A stretch of 64,000 nucleotides of DNA from Echinarachnius parma (taxonomy: Eukaryota > Echinodermata > Echinoidea > Clypeasteroida > Echinarachniidae): assembly GCA_037951105.1 (NCBI GenBank), contig JBAMJV010008132.1, positions 1 through 64,000 on the forward strand, read 5' to 3'. The notes under the pieces were generated by a model. That model was given only the letters and a program-made list of their open reading frames with translations, had not been told where the DNA came from and did no database searches. Below, one piece after another: positions 11,184 through 22,084 of this stretch. Each line of letters starts with the position of its first letter. Position 1 is the first letter of the stretch. Both the position numbers and the translations under genes were made by a program.

Positions 11184-11699
11184 TCACAGATTTATAGTAT
11201 TTTTTTGATTTTTGAAGTGCACCCCGTCCGGGCAGTACTCCGCGAAGGGGTTGGCTAATCTGGAGTTTTTGTGGTTCCAAAATATGGTCGATGGAGATAA
11301 CAGTATTGGAACCACTCCATTGATTAGCCGCACCCTCCGGTTGTACTCCCGGACGGGGCAGTCGTGTCGTCTTGTTCTAAGACGCTCGAGCAGGGACAGG
11401 ACCACCACCGTGGTCGACGGCGAGGCGATGTTAATTTCCTCGACCAGGCCTTTTAATTCGGCCGCGACCACGGCTGGGTCGGCGGTCCTGTCCCCGATGT
11501 CGTTTCCGCCGATTTGGAGAATAATGGCCTTCGGGTTGTCCTCTCGTGCGGCACGTAGGAGGGGGGCCCGTATCCGGCTGATGGTGGCGCCTGGGATGCC
11601 CATGTAGCGGACGGTGTCGGTGTGAAGTCCCATGTTAAGACCATACGTGGCCAGTCTGGCGATTAGGCTGTGGCCCGCTATGATCACCGTCGGATGCAT
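11184..11699 (-). CDS. SGNH/GDSL-type hydrolase ORF (ORF3), copy 1
   Basis: The product is a 171-residue protein. It has the block I motif IAGHSL near residue 8 (serine nucleophile, S in place of the usual GDS context), the block III motif GGNDIGD near residue 64, and DGVHF near residue 159. DGVHF supplies the Asp and His of the catalytic triad. These are the landmarks of SGNH hydrolases, a family of esterases and lipases. Compared with copies 2 and 3, a one-base loss near the end replaces the expected C-terminus (…YYKSxxGA) with a short unrelated tail, so this copy is slightly damaged. It lies downstream of the reverse transcriptase in the same sense orientation. Hydrolase domains are known in ORF1 of some CR1-group elements; as a separate gene after ORF2 it is unusual. 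The substrate is unknown. Confidence 0.75.
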   Translation of the reverse strand: MHPTVIIAGHSLIARLATYGLNMGLHTDTVRYMGIPGATISRIRAPLLRAAREDNPKAIILQIGGNDIGDRTADPAVVAAELKGLVEEINIASPSTTVVVLSLLERLRTRRHDCPVREYNRRVRLINGVVPILLSPSTIFWNHKNSRLANPFAEYCPDGVHFKNQKNTINL

Positions 11700-11924
11700 A
11701 GTAATCTATTTATATATAATTAATAATATAATAAAAGAATAACTATTATATCAATTTATTTTCAAACGCCAACCTAAAAAGTGTTTAATTATAATAACAT
11801 AAGTACATTATGTTATCTTCTAATCTATACATTAATTATAACCAATAGAACAAAGGCGTGTGAGACAGTGGGTACGCACCCGCGCGCCCATCTTGTCAAT
11901 CACGTCTTACTCTATTATAACAAG

Positions 11925-14048
11925 TTATAGTGTATCATACTTACCAGTATGTTTAATAAATTTAATCAGATAACTGAAATTATCTGGCTTAAATATATCT
12001 TTTATAGTGAGATCCTTCACCTTCATATCTCTTTTAAGAGAGTATCTTTCCACATTATATTTAATACAATATAATAAATAGTGAGATATATTATCCACAA
12101 TATGACATGTTTCACACAGGTTGTGTGGTACATACCCCATATTAAAACGTTAATCGGGTAATAATGTCTGTCCCAATCTTAATCTATAATATAATATTTC
12201 ATTGCGTCGGCATTTAAACTGCATAACATGGGCACTCCCAACGGTTGGTTCTAAGTAAAATAGAGATCTCCCGTGAGTATGCGTTGTCCATCTGCGTTGC
12301 CACATTTCCATATATTTATGTTTATAATATGATGTGCATTCCTGCAGGTTCAATGAAATTTGCATATCTATATTTACATTAGACAAGGCTTCTTTTGCTA
12401 AAGTGTCAGCCATCTCATTGCCTTCAATACCGCAATGAGATGGTATCCACGCTAACATTATAGTATGTCCTCGATTTCTCAATTGAGTATATTTAAACAC
12501 AATTTCTTTAATAATGTTAGAATCACAATTCCAACAATTATTTTCAATTAACAACAATGTACTTAAAGAGTCTGTAAGAATAATGGAGGATGCAGGCCGG
12601 AAATCTTCCAGCCATTCAAGTGCCAATAAAATGGCAGCCTGCTCCGCTCTACATACAGATACTGGAGATATTTTCTTTTTTATTTTAACATCATAATATG
12701 GAATATATACCGCTGACGATGTATTATCAGTATCTGGGTCCTTTGACCCGTCAGTGTATATATGCAACATATCATTCCATGTAACATTTATTTTATCCAT
12801 GGATATTTGTTTTTTCAAATGTATACTATCTTTCACCCTGCAAGCATCATGTATTGTTGTATCAATGAGAGGTACTAAGAGGTGCCAAAATGGGATCGCA
12901 AAATCAACCTTGTGTTGAATTTTCATATTTTCATTATTTGTACGTAATAATAATGGTTTCGGCGTGCGCCTTTCATCCATTAACTTAATAACCTCATCCT
13001 GCCAGCAAGGTTCGAGTATATCATATTTAAGCTTATCATTTCCGGTACTCTGTATATAGCATTTATATTTATCAATTTTCATTGCTCTTTGTATATCTAA
13101 TGGGGGTTCATTACAAATGACCTGAAGAGCTGCTAGGGCGGTACCATGGAGTGCCCCTGTAGCAGTCTTCAGGCCCAAATATTGTACCGAATTGACTTTT
13201 GCAAGGGTAGTAACTGGGGCAGCTTCGTATACCTCGCAGCCATACTCTAGTATAGAACGTACTAAAGTTTTATATAAAATCAAGAGTATTTTAGAGTCAG
13301 GTCCCCAGTTACCACCCGATATACATCTTAGGAAATTTATCCTTTTTTTACATTTAATTATCATTTTTTCCACATGGGGTTTCCATGTTAACTTAGTATC
13401 AAGACTCATTCCTAAGTACTCATATTCATGTACATTCTGCAATTGCACATCATTTATTTTAATATTTAATGTACATTCTTTTCTTCTTTTCGTGAATGTC
13501 ATAATACATGTTTTGTCTATGGACACCATCAATTTCCATTTACTACACCATTCTACGACATTATTTGTTTCTATTTGTAGTTGATTTTGTAATGAGTCAA
13601 CATCTTTGTTCCTCATCCAAAACACTACATCATCTGCGTATATTGCCGTAGGGGCTTTGCATACTTTCACTAAGTCATGCATATACAAATTAAATAATAC
13701 AGGGCTTATGACACTGCCCTGAGGCAAACCTCGTGTAGTTATGAATGGCTCAGACAGCTCCTTACCAACTCTCACCTGAATGAGTCTTTTTCCAAGAAAG
13801 GCTACTATCCAATTATATACCTTTCCAACAAAACCCATACTTTTTAATTTCACCAAAAGGCCATCCCTCCAGACTGTATCGAAAGCCTTAGCAAAATCTA
13901 TAAATATACAACTCGTATATTCATTTCCCGCGAATCCTTTTATAATGTCTCTTTCTAATCGTAATAAATTATCCATTCCTCTTCTACCTTCTACAAATCC
14001 AGTCTGTGCATAATCCAACAAATTATCTTTTTTAATCTGTCTAGCAAG
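11925..14048 (-). pseudogene. ORF2 (reverse transcriptase/RNase H), truncated copy 1
   Basis: The open frame 14021-12150 (623 aa) covers the RT from motif 2 on, motif A (AKAFDTVW), PQGSVISP, YADD, and RNase H (YTDGSKD, LTDSLS, WIPSHCG). It stops at LLPD because a tyrosine codon TAT of copy 2 is TAA here. The same frame resumes after the stop and continues to 11925, encoding the CCHC motif and the normal C-terminus. Roughly ten substitutions separate it from copy 2 over about 620 residues. The endonuclease and ORF1 are missing through 5' truncation, so the copy cannot act alone. Confidence 0.9.
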
Positions 14049-14057
14049 ATAATATCA

Positions 14058-15102
14058 TTTGTCAAATGATATTATCTAATGTAGACAATCGGTATTTATG
14101 CTCTACCGTGGCTCCCAACGCAGAATCTCACATAAGCGAGCACGTACCCGATAGGTCAAAAACGGGCCGCGCCAATTGGCCGGTGCACACGGGCAATCAA
14201 CCAATCAACGGAACACTGGTTCGGTCCGCCTACCGAACCAGCGTACAATACGTCGCCATGACACTCCCCTACAATCCGGCCCCCACCGGTTGATTCGAAA
14301 CCCACGGACGAGCCAAGCCACCTTATTGCTACAATGCTCATATCTACGTATCAATTTCAGGGCTGGGCGGCCGTATGTTCAATCAATAATAGTAAATATA
14401 TTATCCATTGCGGATAATATAGTATCGGAAATAATATCGGTAGTGATATTCGTTTGTCTCGCAATGTATGGTCAAACTAGGAATCTTAACGATCATGACG
14501 TTTCGTGTGCCGCTGCAACACTTTGTCAAATGATATTATTTAATGTAGACAATCGGTATTTATGCTCTACCGTGGCTCCCAACGCAGAATCTCACATAAG
14601 CGAGCACGTACCCGATAGGTCAAAAACGGGCCGCGCCAATTGGCCGGTGCACACGGGCAATCAACCAATCAACGGAACACTGGTTCGGTCCGCCTACCGA
14701 ACCAGCGTACAATACGTCGCCATGACACTCCCCTACAATCCGGCCCCCACCGGTTGATTCGAAACCCACGGACGAGCCAAGCCACCTTCTTGCTACAACG
14801 CTCATATCTACGTATCAATTTCAGGGCTGGGCGCCTGTATGTTCAATCAATAATAGTAAATATATTATCTATTGCGGATATAGTATCGGAAATAATATCG
14901 CTAGTGATATTCGTTTGTCTCGCAATGTATGGTCAAACTAGGAATCTTAACGATCATGACGTTTCGTGTGCCGCTGCAACACTTTGTCAAATGATATTAT
15001 ATAATGTAGACAATCGATATTTATGCTCTACCGTGGCTCCCAACGCAGAATCTCACATAAGCGAGCACGTACCCGATAGGTCAAAAACGGGCCGCGCCAA
15101 TA
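14058..15102 (+). repeat. 464-bp tandem repeat units (plus orientation)
   Basis: Units start at 14058, 14522 and 14983 (period 464 and 461 bp); the third is interrupted at 15103 by a TIR element and resumes at 16055. The unit is rich in short palindromes: CTGGTTCGG…CCGAACCAG, ATTATCC…GGATAAT and CAATTG. It contains the retrotransposon target ATCATTTGACAAAGTG (on its minus strand). Reading frames across it are not conserved as proteins and are judged spurious. I do not recognise it as rDNA, snRNA, tRNA or histone sequence. Confidence 0.85.
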
Positions 15103-16054
15103 AGCCAGTTCGTAATTAGACTATGGAGCTTGGGTGACGACAGAGGGCGTAGTCCGATATTCCATCAACGGGCGATCAACGTACAGTAAAGTGTATGGTA
15201 GTATGTCATATTACCGGATAATTTTAGTTTGACAGCATAAAACAAACATCAGATGCATAAAATCAAAGTGGAAAAAATACGAGCAGCTGCATAAACTCAT
15301 AAAGAACACATCTGATGTAAAGTATATTCAAGAATTTACCGATTTTTCTCCATATCAACTTTCTTGCAATCATCTTTCTTGTGAATGATCTAGGTGAATC
15401 ATTCACACGCAATAATGATACCAAGGCGGGCGATAAGCATACCACCCATTCGTACAATGTACCGTTCAAAATTGAACGCTATGTTTTAGGACGCCAACGG
15501 CAAGGAAAACAGACGGGATATAATATTTCTTTCGACATGTTGCGCGGTCTTCAAAACAAGAAAGTCGGTAATCATTATCAATTTATATAAATTGTGGATC
15601 ACATGAACGAAATTTTTTTGCATTTGCTAATAAATGGAGAGAGAAATCAGACGGCAAAAACTGTTTTTGCGTTGGATAGTGCAGCAAGCGGAAGACGATA
15701 ATCTCCGCACAATGCTATGTACACTATTATGTACACCTATACGTGCGTGCTAGCCAGGCCAAGCAAGGCTCGGTGAAATTATTGATCAATACATATCATC
15801 ATTACACATGAATAACACATTCTATCAAACCGGTTCTTGTTCTATGAAATAGTACATATTATGCTATTAACCTCTGATGTGGTGAATACAAAAATGATGG
15901 GCTTATTTTTATCCTGATCCAGATTTTAAAAACGTAAACAAATAATTCGCATTCAATTGCACGTGTGGCTCCTTTGATTCTCACGATCGATGGAATATCA
16001 AAATACCCGGAAGTAAATACGCGCATGCGCAGATTGTAACTACGAACTGGCTTA
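15103..16054. mobile_element. About 951-bp TIR element inside a 464-bp unit
   Basis: TAAGCCAGTTCGTA at 15103 and its inverse TACGAACTGGCTTA ending at 16054 interrupt the unit between CCAA and TTGG. Other units read GCGCCAATTGGCCGG at this point and provide the empty site, which shows the insertion directly. No clear target duplication is visible, although a symmetrical target hides short ones. No transposase is encoded. The superfamily is unassigned. Confidence 0.8.
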
Positions 16055-16210
16055 TTGGCCGGTGCACACGGGCAATCAACCAACAACGGACCACTGGTTC
16101 GGTCCGCCTACCGAACCAGCGTACAATACGTCGCCATGACACTCCCCTACAATCCGGCCCCCCCACCGGTTGATTCGAAACCCACGGACGAGCCAAGCCA
16201 CCTTCTTGCT
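16055..16210 (+). repeat. Continuation of the interrupted 464-bp unit
   Basis: The unit resumes (TTGGCCGGTGCACACGGG…) and stops at CCACCTTCTTGCT, where retrotransposon copy 4 begins. A few bases differ from the other units, including a four-base shortening in the CAACCAATCAACGGA part and an extra C. Confidence 0.85.
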
Positions 16211-17100
16211 TTTTGGCAGTTTGGCAGAGTAAGTGGGATGCGTCCGATAGAGGGCGACATTTGTATAATGTAAAGAAAAATGTACTTCCTGTCACATCAC
16301 TGCGTTGTAATACAAGGCGTGAGGAAATAATTTGTTGTAGATTGAGACTTGGAGTAGTAAGATTAAATGACTTTATGCATAAAATTGGTAAACACCCGAC
16401 AGTGTTGTGTGCTACATGTTTGGTCAGTGAAACGGTGGAGCATTTTTTATTACATTGTCGTATGTATGAAAAGGAGAGGGAGGTGATGAAAAAGGAATTA
16501 AAACAAAATGCTCTAAGTATACACATACTATTACAGCCATATAATATAAGTATTGTTATGAGGTTTATAAAGAGAACAAATACATTCAAAGTGTTGTAGA
16601 AGTTATGAATATAATTGTGTATGTTTTGTTTTTTGTTTTTTTTGCACACTAACTGGTGATCGTGACGGGTTAAACTAATTTTAGATTAAGCTCCAAATGA
16701 AAGTGCTTACATTATGAGAAAAATATTGTTTATAAATATATTATTGTTTTAATTTTCGGAGTAATGTTTCTGGTACCATACACCCCCCGCCTGCATTCTG
16801 TGTATATGAGTGGCCTAGGCCTTGTGCCGAGAAGCCTGCTATTAAAACATACATAGCCGGGTTGGCAGGATTATACCTTTAGAAAGCGGTTTGTAGGTTG
16901 AGTGGACCAGTGTATTGGACATAATTTGTTTTTCTTTTTTTCTTTTTTTCTTTTTTTCTTTTTTTCTTTAATTTTGAAATTGAATTTTTGATAATTTAAT
17001 TATGAAAATAAAAAAAAAATTAAAGCAATGTTTGGCGTAATATATTCTTTTAAATGCAACGCCAATTAAAATTAATAACAACAACAACAACAACATACAT
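16211..17100 (+). mobile_element. Related non-LTR retrotransposon, copy 4 (3' fragment)
   Basis: A 5'-truncated fragment carries the end of ORF2 (16213-16599). A 3' region follows with a (TTTTTTTC)n stretch at about 16925-16970, a hairpin of the form TTGGCG…CGCCAA near 17034-17064, and an (AAC)n tail. It ends at the 464-bp unit in minus orientation, at or within about 10 bp of the target used by the other copies. On its 5' side the flanking unit is in plus orientation, so the two flanks do not match a single simple insertion. This marks the turning point of the composite. Confidence 0.75.
16213..16599 (+). pseudogene. C-terminus of ORF2, divergent copy 4
   Basis: This 128-codon frame contains CATCLVSETVEHFLLHC, the same C-x2-C-x7-H-x4-C motif found at the end of ORF2 in copies 1-3, followed by a similar tail (…FIKRTNTFKVL against FIKHTGKYDTL). 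The rest of ORF2 is absent. The first dozen or so codons may be junction sequence. It represents a third, more distant subfamily. Confidence 0.75.
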
Positions 17101-17576
17101 AATATAATTTGACAAAGTGTTGCAGCGGCACACGAAACGTCATGATCGTTAAGATTCCTAGTTTGACCATACATTGCGAGACAAACGAATATCACTAGCG
17201 ATATTATTTCCGATACTATATCCGCAATGGATAATATATTTACTATTATTGATTGAATATACGGGCGCCCAGCCCTGAAATTGATACGTAGATATGAGCG
17301 TTGTAGCAAGAAGGTGGTTTGGCTCGTCCGTGGGTTTCGAATCAACCGGTGGGGGCCGGATTGTAGGGGAGTGTCATGGCGACGTATTGTACGCTGGTTC
17401 GGTAGGCGGACCGAACCAGTGTTCCGTTGATTGGTTGATTGCCCGTGTGCACCGGCCAATTGGCGCGGCCCGTTTTTGACCTATCGGGTACGTGCTCGCT
17501 TATGTGAGATTCTGCGTTGGGAGCCACGGTAGAGCATAAATACCGATTGTCTACATTAGATAATATCATTTGACAA
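17101..17576 (-). repeat. 464-bp unit (minus orientation, full)
   Basis: It is a complete unit in inverse orientation between retrotransposon copies 4 and 3, ending at …ATATCATTTGACAA. Confidence 0.9.
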
Positions 17577-18495
17577 TACACGATGCTTGCAGGGTTAAAG
17601 ATTTGAAAAAACAAATATCAATGGATAAAATAAATGGCACATGGAATGATATGTAACATATATACACTGACGGGTCAAAGGACCCAGCTACAAATAATAC
17701 ATCGTCAGCAGTATATATTCCATATTATAATATTAAAATAAAAAAGAAAATATCTCCAGTATCTGTATGTAGAGCGGAGCAGGCTGCCATTTTATTGGCA
17801 CTTTCATGGTTGGAAGATTTTCGCCCTGCATCCTCCATTATTCTAACGGACTCTCTAAGTACATTGTTGTTGATTGAAAATAATTGTTGGAACTGTGATT
17901 CTAACATAATTAAAGAAATTGTGTATAAATATACTCAATTAAGAAACCAAGGTCATACTATAATACTAGCGTGGATACCGTCTCATTGTGGTATTGAAGG
18001 CAATGAGATGGTTGACACCTTAGCAAAAGAAGCTTTGTTAAATTTATATATAGAAATGGAAATTCCATTAAATTTACAGGAATGCACATCGCACTATAGA
18101 CAAAAATATTTGGACACATGGCAACATAGATGGACCAATAACACCCACGGTAGATCCCTATTCTATATAGAGCCCACCGTTGGGATGGCCCACACTATGC
18201 AATTTAAATGCCGACGCGATGAAATATTATTTTATAGAATGAGACTGGGACAGGTTCTGTTACCAGACTATTATTTTAATATTGGACAATTACCACACAA
18301 TTTGTGTGAAACATGCCATATTATTGATAATATATCTCATTATTTATTGTATTGTACTCTATATGATGAGGACAGAAAAATTTTGAAGAAAGATATAAAA
18401 GTTGCAAATGTATTAATTGGAGATATTTTTAAATGATGTAACTTTAATTATTTGATAAAATATATTAAGAGCACAGGGAAATATGATGTTTTATA
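17577..18495 (+). pseudogene. ORF2 C-terminal part (RNase H, CCHC), copy 3
   Basis: The RNase H motifs YTDGSK, LTDSLS and WIPSHCGIEGNEM are present, followed by CETCHIIDNISHYLLYC. A TAA interrupts the frame just before HIYTDGS, and a TGA follows IFK before the homologous tail that ends …GKYDVL. The longest open piece is 17795-18436. The residues MVDTL replace MADTL of copy 2. Confidence 0.85.
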
Positions 18496-18929
18496 ATGTT
18501 CACCAGAGGCGGGAGTCCCGGTGTACTCGTACTTGCTAAGTACTTGTAGACGTATTGTATTTCATTGTGGTTGTTCATTAAATGTTTTTGTTTGCTTCCT
18601 TTAAATGTATTATATAGGGCAAGCATAAAGCAGTCTCGAGCCGTTTCTGGTGGATAGATTGGCCCCAACTTTAAATATCAACATGCAGGTATGCACGACG
18701 ACCTGCAAATTTGTATAGGTTATCTATGTTGGGAGCGAAAAGGGTAAAATATCATTATGTGAATAATATATGATATATATAAAATTAGTGTATATAATGA
18801 CTTTATTAATAATACAAATATAAATAGAAGTAGTGATAATAAATAAATATAAAGATAGAGAAGAAGAATAAAAGTAAAAGAGAGATAAAAAAAAAGAATG
18901 TATAGCCGTTTATATGCCCTGTATTTGTT

Positions 18930-19494
18930 TGTAGGGACAAGGGACGCTCATAGCAGGCCACAGCCTAATCCGGAGACTAAGCCTCTACTCGCCACTGAAC
19001 ATGGGGCTCGATCATGACACAGTTACGTTCTTGGGGAGATCGGGGGCCACAACTGATAGCATTTGCCCCCCCCCCCCCCCCCCCCTGCAGCGGGAGCTGC
19101 GGACGAGCCCCCAAAGGCAGCCATACTATAAATATGGGGAAACGACGCCGCGGGCAGGGGGGTGCGTGCCGATATGGTGGCCGCCCGGCTGTCCTACCTC
19201 TGCCGGGACATCTAGGCAGAGGCCCCCCGGGCGGTCATCGTGGTATGCACCCTCCTGCCACGCGGCAAAACCAGGAGTCAGGACTGCCCCGTGGATGATT
19301 ACAATAAAAAGATAAAGGAGATAAACCGCCTCCTGCCGCTGTTCCTCCCAAACAACACCACCATATGGAGGCACAGCGACGGGAGACTCCCGCGCCCCAC
19401 CCCACGTTATAGTGGGGATGGGGTGCACTGTCATAATCCCAAAATATACTATAAATCTATCCGCGGGGCGGTCCTGGCCGTTCTGAAAAAATAG
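18930..19494 (+). pseudogene. SGNH hydrolase ORF3, decayed copy 3
   Basis: TLIAGHSLIRRLSLYS opens the same protein as in copies 1 and 2. A poly-C run (19062-19085) and other shifts then break the frame. A later frame (19240-19494) encodes SQDCPVDDYNKKIKEIN and SGDGVHCHN and ends YYKSIRGAVLAVLKK. Preservation of the serine, DGVH and C-terminal blocks in this divergent subfamily shows that ORF3 is an old, shared part of the family. Confidence 0.8.
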
Positions 19495-19752
19495 TGCAAA
19501 AAGTACTTAATTATAGACAAAATAAAGAGTTTATATTTTGATATATAGAGTTAGAGTAAATATAATATAAAAAAGAGAGTATAAATAGTAGCATTATAAT
19601 TAATGCTCACCCAAAAATTAAGAGTATTTATATTATGAAGAAGAAAAATATGTACATGTTCATGTATGGTATAGGACCAGATGATATTACATCTGCCCTA
19701 CATGGTAGTTAGGGCTTATATTTGATGAGTTTATAGTTTATATTGTATATAC

Positions 19753-20930
19753 TTGGGGTGGCGCCAGGTGTCTAAGGCGGGAGTCCCGTTCACCTGTCCC
19801 ACCCCCACATAATATTGGCATTATAATTGTTATTAATGCCGAGTTCGAGTTGTACTCATACTTATGGGTTTGCGTTTATACATTTGGGGTGGTGTCAGGT
19901 GTCTGAGGCGGGAGTCCCGTTCACCTGGCCCACCCCTACACATGATCCCAATATTGCAATTATTAATACTTTAAAGTAAGGCTAATGTTTTTGAGTTTGC
20001 ATTGTGCGGGCCAAACTAGTAGCTTGTTAACACTAGGCTTACTGTAATAGATAAATATATATAATTACACGCACTGGTGATTTATATTATATACATTTGG
20101 GGTGGTGTCAGGTGTCTGAGGCGGGAGTCCCGTTCACCTGGCCCACCCCAACCTACACATGATCCCGACATTGTAATTATTAATAGTTTATATTCAAAAT
20201 TGATGTTTATATTAATGAAGGTATAGTGTATACTATATGCACTCGGGGTGGTGTCAGGTGTCTGATGCGGGAGTCCCGTTCACCTGGCCCACCCCCTCAC
20301 ACATGACTGTGGTATTGTAATTGTGTATAATATTGAGTTTGAGTTGGTACTCATACTTGTGGGCTTATATTTATAATTATATAGTTATTAGATCCTATGA
20401 GGAGCCTGTTTTTTTTTATAGGGTCTTTGTATTGTGGACAACACTTGTGGGTTCAAAGTAAGGCTAATATTTGTGAGTTTGTATTGAGGGGGCCAAACTA
20501 GTAGCTTATTACGCTAGGCCTATACTGTAATAGACAAGTATATAAAATTACACGCAATGGTATTATCATATACTATATATATTTTGGGCGGTGTCAGGCG
20601 TCTGAGGCGGGAGTCCCGTTCACTTGGCCCACCCCTACACATGATTCAGATATTGTAATTATTAATAATTTATAGTCAAAATTGGTGTCTATATTGATGG
20701 GCTTATATTGTGTACCATATACAATGGGGGTGGGGTCAGGCGTCTGAGGCGGGAGTCCCGTTCGCCTGTCCCACCCCCACACATAACTCTTGCAGGGTAA
20801 TACTTAATAATTTTGAGTTTAGGTTGGTATTTATAACTATGAGTTCATATTCATAGTCTATATTATATACACCTGGGGTGGTGCCAGGTGTCTGAGGCGG
20901 GAGTCCCGTTCACCTGGCCCACCCCCGCAC
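19753..20930 (+). repeat. Array of long hairpins in the 3' region, copy 3
   Basis: Seven copies (near 19755, 19886, 20099, 20245, 20584, 20727 and 20875) have the plan GGGGTGG – CAGGTG – CGGGAGTCCCG – CACCTG – CCACCCC, giving nested stems of about 50 bases. Looser copies of GGCGGGAGTCCCG occur near 18503 and 21327. At 20727 CAGGTG has become CAGGCG while its partner has become CGCCTG, a compensatory pair. Between copies the sequence is AT-rich. Confidence 0.8.
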
Positions 20931-21148
20931 ATGACCCTTGTTTAATAATTACTAATAGTTTTTAGCATGTTGAGTTGAAGTTGTAGCTTATATTTAAGAG
21001 TTTCTAGCTAATACTACTATACGTTATGTGTTATTATTTGATTCGAATTTTATTTGATAATAAAATTAATTTATATGGTACACATTTATTGATGCATTTA
21101 TTGATGCATTTATTTTTTGTATGTGCTACCTTTTTTTTTTTTTTCCCC

Positions 21149-21272
21149 AAGGAGACAGGGAGTGCGCCCTCGTTTAGTACCCTAGGACGCAACCACGTTT
21201 CCTCCAGCATGATCTGGGGGTTTTTCGTGGCCTCCGTGAACTAGCGGCACTAGTCTGGTGCTAAACGCCTTA
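21149..21272 (+). other. Conserved branched RNA structure, copy 3
   Basis: It starts AAGGAGACAGGGAGTGCGCC as in the other copies. The closing stem is CGTTTAGTACC/GGTGCTAAACG, where G-C of copies 1 and 2 has become A-T on both sides. The inner hairpin is CTCCAGCATGATCTGGGG and the side hairpin ACTAGCGGCACTAGT, again with paired changes. Confidence 0.75.
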
Positions 21273-21500
21273 CCCCCCCCCCCCCCCCCCCCCCCCACCC
21301 CTCCAACGAGGAATCCAATGAGTGAGGCGGGAGTCCCGTTCACTGATTTCTCAAATGGAGAAAATAATTATAATAAAAGTTTTGTACATATGTGTTGTCG
21401 TTGTTTTTATTGGCCTTCGGCCAAAATTATATTGATATGGCGAAAATAGTCAATGCTGACTGCGTCGCCATTCAAACTTAAATTCTCTCTCTCTCTCTCT

Positions 21501-21969
21501 CATTTGACAAAGTGTTGCAGCGGCACACGAAACGTCATGATCGTTAAGATTCCTAGTTTGACCATACATTGCGAGACAAACGAATATCACTAGCGATATT
21601 ATTTCCGATACTATATTATCCGCACTGGATAATATATTTACTATTATTGATTGAACATACGGGCGCTCAGCCCTGAAATTGATACGTAGATATGAGCGTT
21701 GTAGCAAGAAGGTGGCTTGGCTCGTCCGTGGGTTTCGAATCAACCGGTGGGGGGCCGGATTGTAGGGGAGTGTCATGGCGACGTATCGTACGCTGGTTCG
21801 GTAGGCGGACCGAACCAGTGTTCCGTTGATTGGTTGATTGCCCGTGTGCACCGGCCAATTGGCGCGGCCCGTTTTTGACCTATCGGGTACGTGCTCGCTT
21901 ATGTGAGATTCTGCGTTGGGAGCCACGGTAGAGCATAAATACCGATTGTCTACATTAGATAATATCATT
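21501..21969 (-). repeat. 464-bp unit (minus orientation, full)
   Basis: It is a complete inverse unit between the 3' end of copy 3 and the 5' end of copy 2. It ends …GATAATATCATT, where copy 2 starts. Confidence 0.9.
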
Positions 21970-22084
21970 GTGCATATTGATACTGTGTTGATATATGTAA
22001 TAAATATATACACGCTTAATTTTTTGGTAAATATTATATTGGTTTATAGATAGTATTACTTTATTTGTTGTACAATAAAGTAGC

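Larger units (their letters stand above)
9405..11895 (-). repeat. Array of hairpins with constant GCGCGGGTGCGT loop, copy 1
   Basis: The plus strand shows a dozen or so copies of GCACCCGCGC-type motifs between 9405 and 11895, about 100-300 bp apart in AT-rich sequence. On the sense (minus) strand each is GCGCGGGTGCGT or a close variant, flanked by short complementary stems such as CAGA/TCTG and ATTAG/CTAAT. It is colinear with the array in copy 2. Confidence 0.75.
9108..14048 (-). mobile_element. Target-specific non-LTR retrotransposon, copy 1 (5' truncated)
   Basis: Sense is the minus strand. The 3' end with a (CTAA)n-type tail abuts the unit at 9107/9108. The 5' end breaks off inside the reverse transcriptase at 14048. 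Target sequence TTTGTCAAATGA is present on both sides (9096-9107 and 14058-14069), giving a duplication of about 12 bp. Nine or so extra bases (ATAATATCA) at the 5' junction are an inverted copy of the target. Protein and DNA are nearly identical to copy 2 (21970-35446), and both carry the same small MITE at equivalent positions. They therefore share a very recent ancestor. Copy 1 lacks the two large insertions found in copy 2 and so preserves their empty sites. Confidence 0.85.
17577..21500 (+). mobile_element. Target-specific non-LTR retrotransposon, copy 3 (divergent, 5' truncated)
   Basis: It begins inside the region before RNase H (ATACACGATGC, equivalent to 26461 in copy 2). It ends with a (CT)n tail directly against CATTTGACAAAGTG of the unit; CATTTGACA occurs on both sides. 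The order is RNase H and C-terminus of ORF2, a damaged SGNH hydrolase, a hairpin array, the branched RNA block and terminal hairpins. The protein is visibly diverged from copy 2, and the hairpin sequences are unrelated to those in copies 1 and 2. It is therefore a second subfamily using the same target. Confidence 0.85.

Noticed and set aside
14066..15119. Plus-strand frames of 75-193 codons in the 464-bp unit
   Set aside because: The frames differ between units, have no recognisable domain and pass through palindromes and insertions; I see no evidence of coding.
17300..17360. tRNA-like GGGTTTCGAATCAACC in the 464-bp unit
   Set aside because: A T-loop-like word is present, but no complementary T-stem, anticodon arm or acceptor stem could be built around it.
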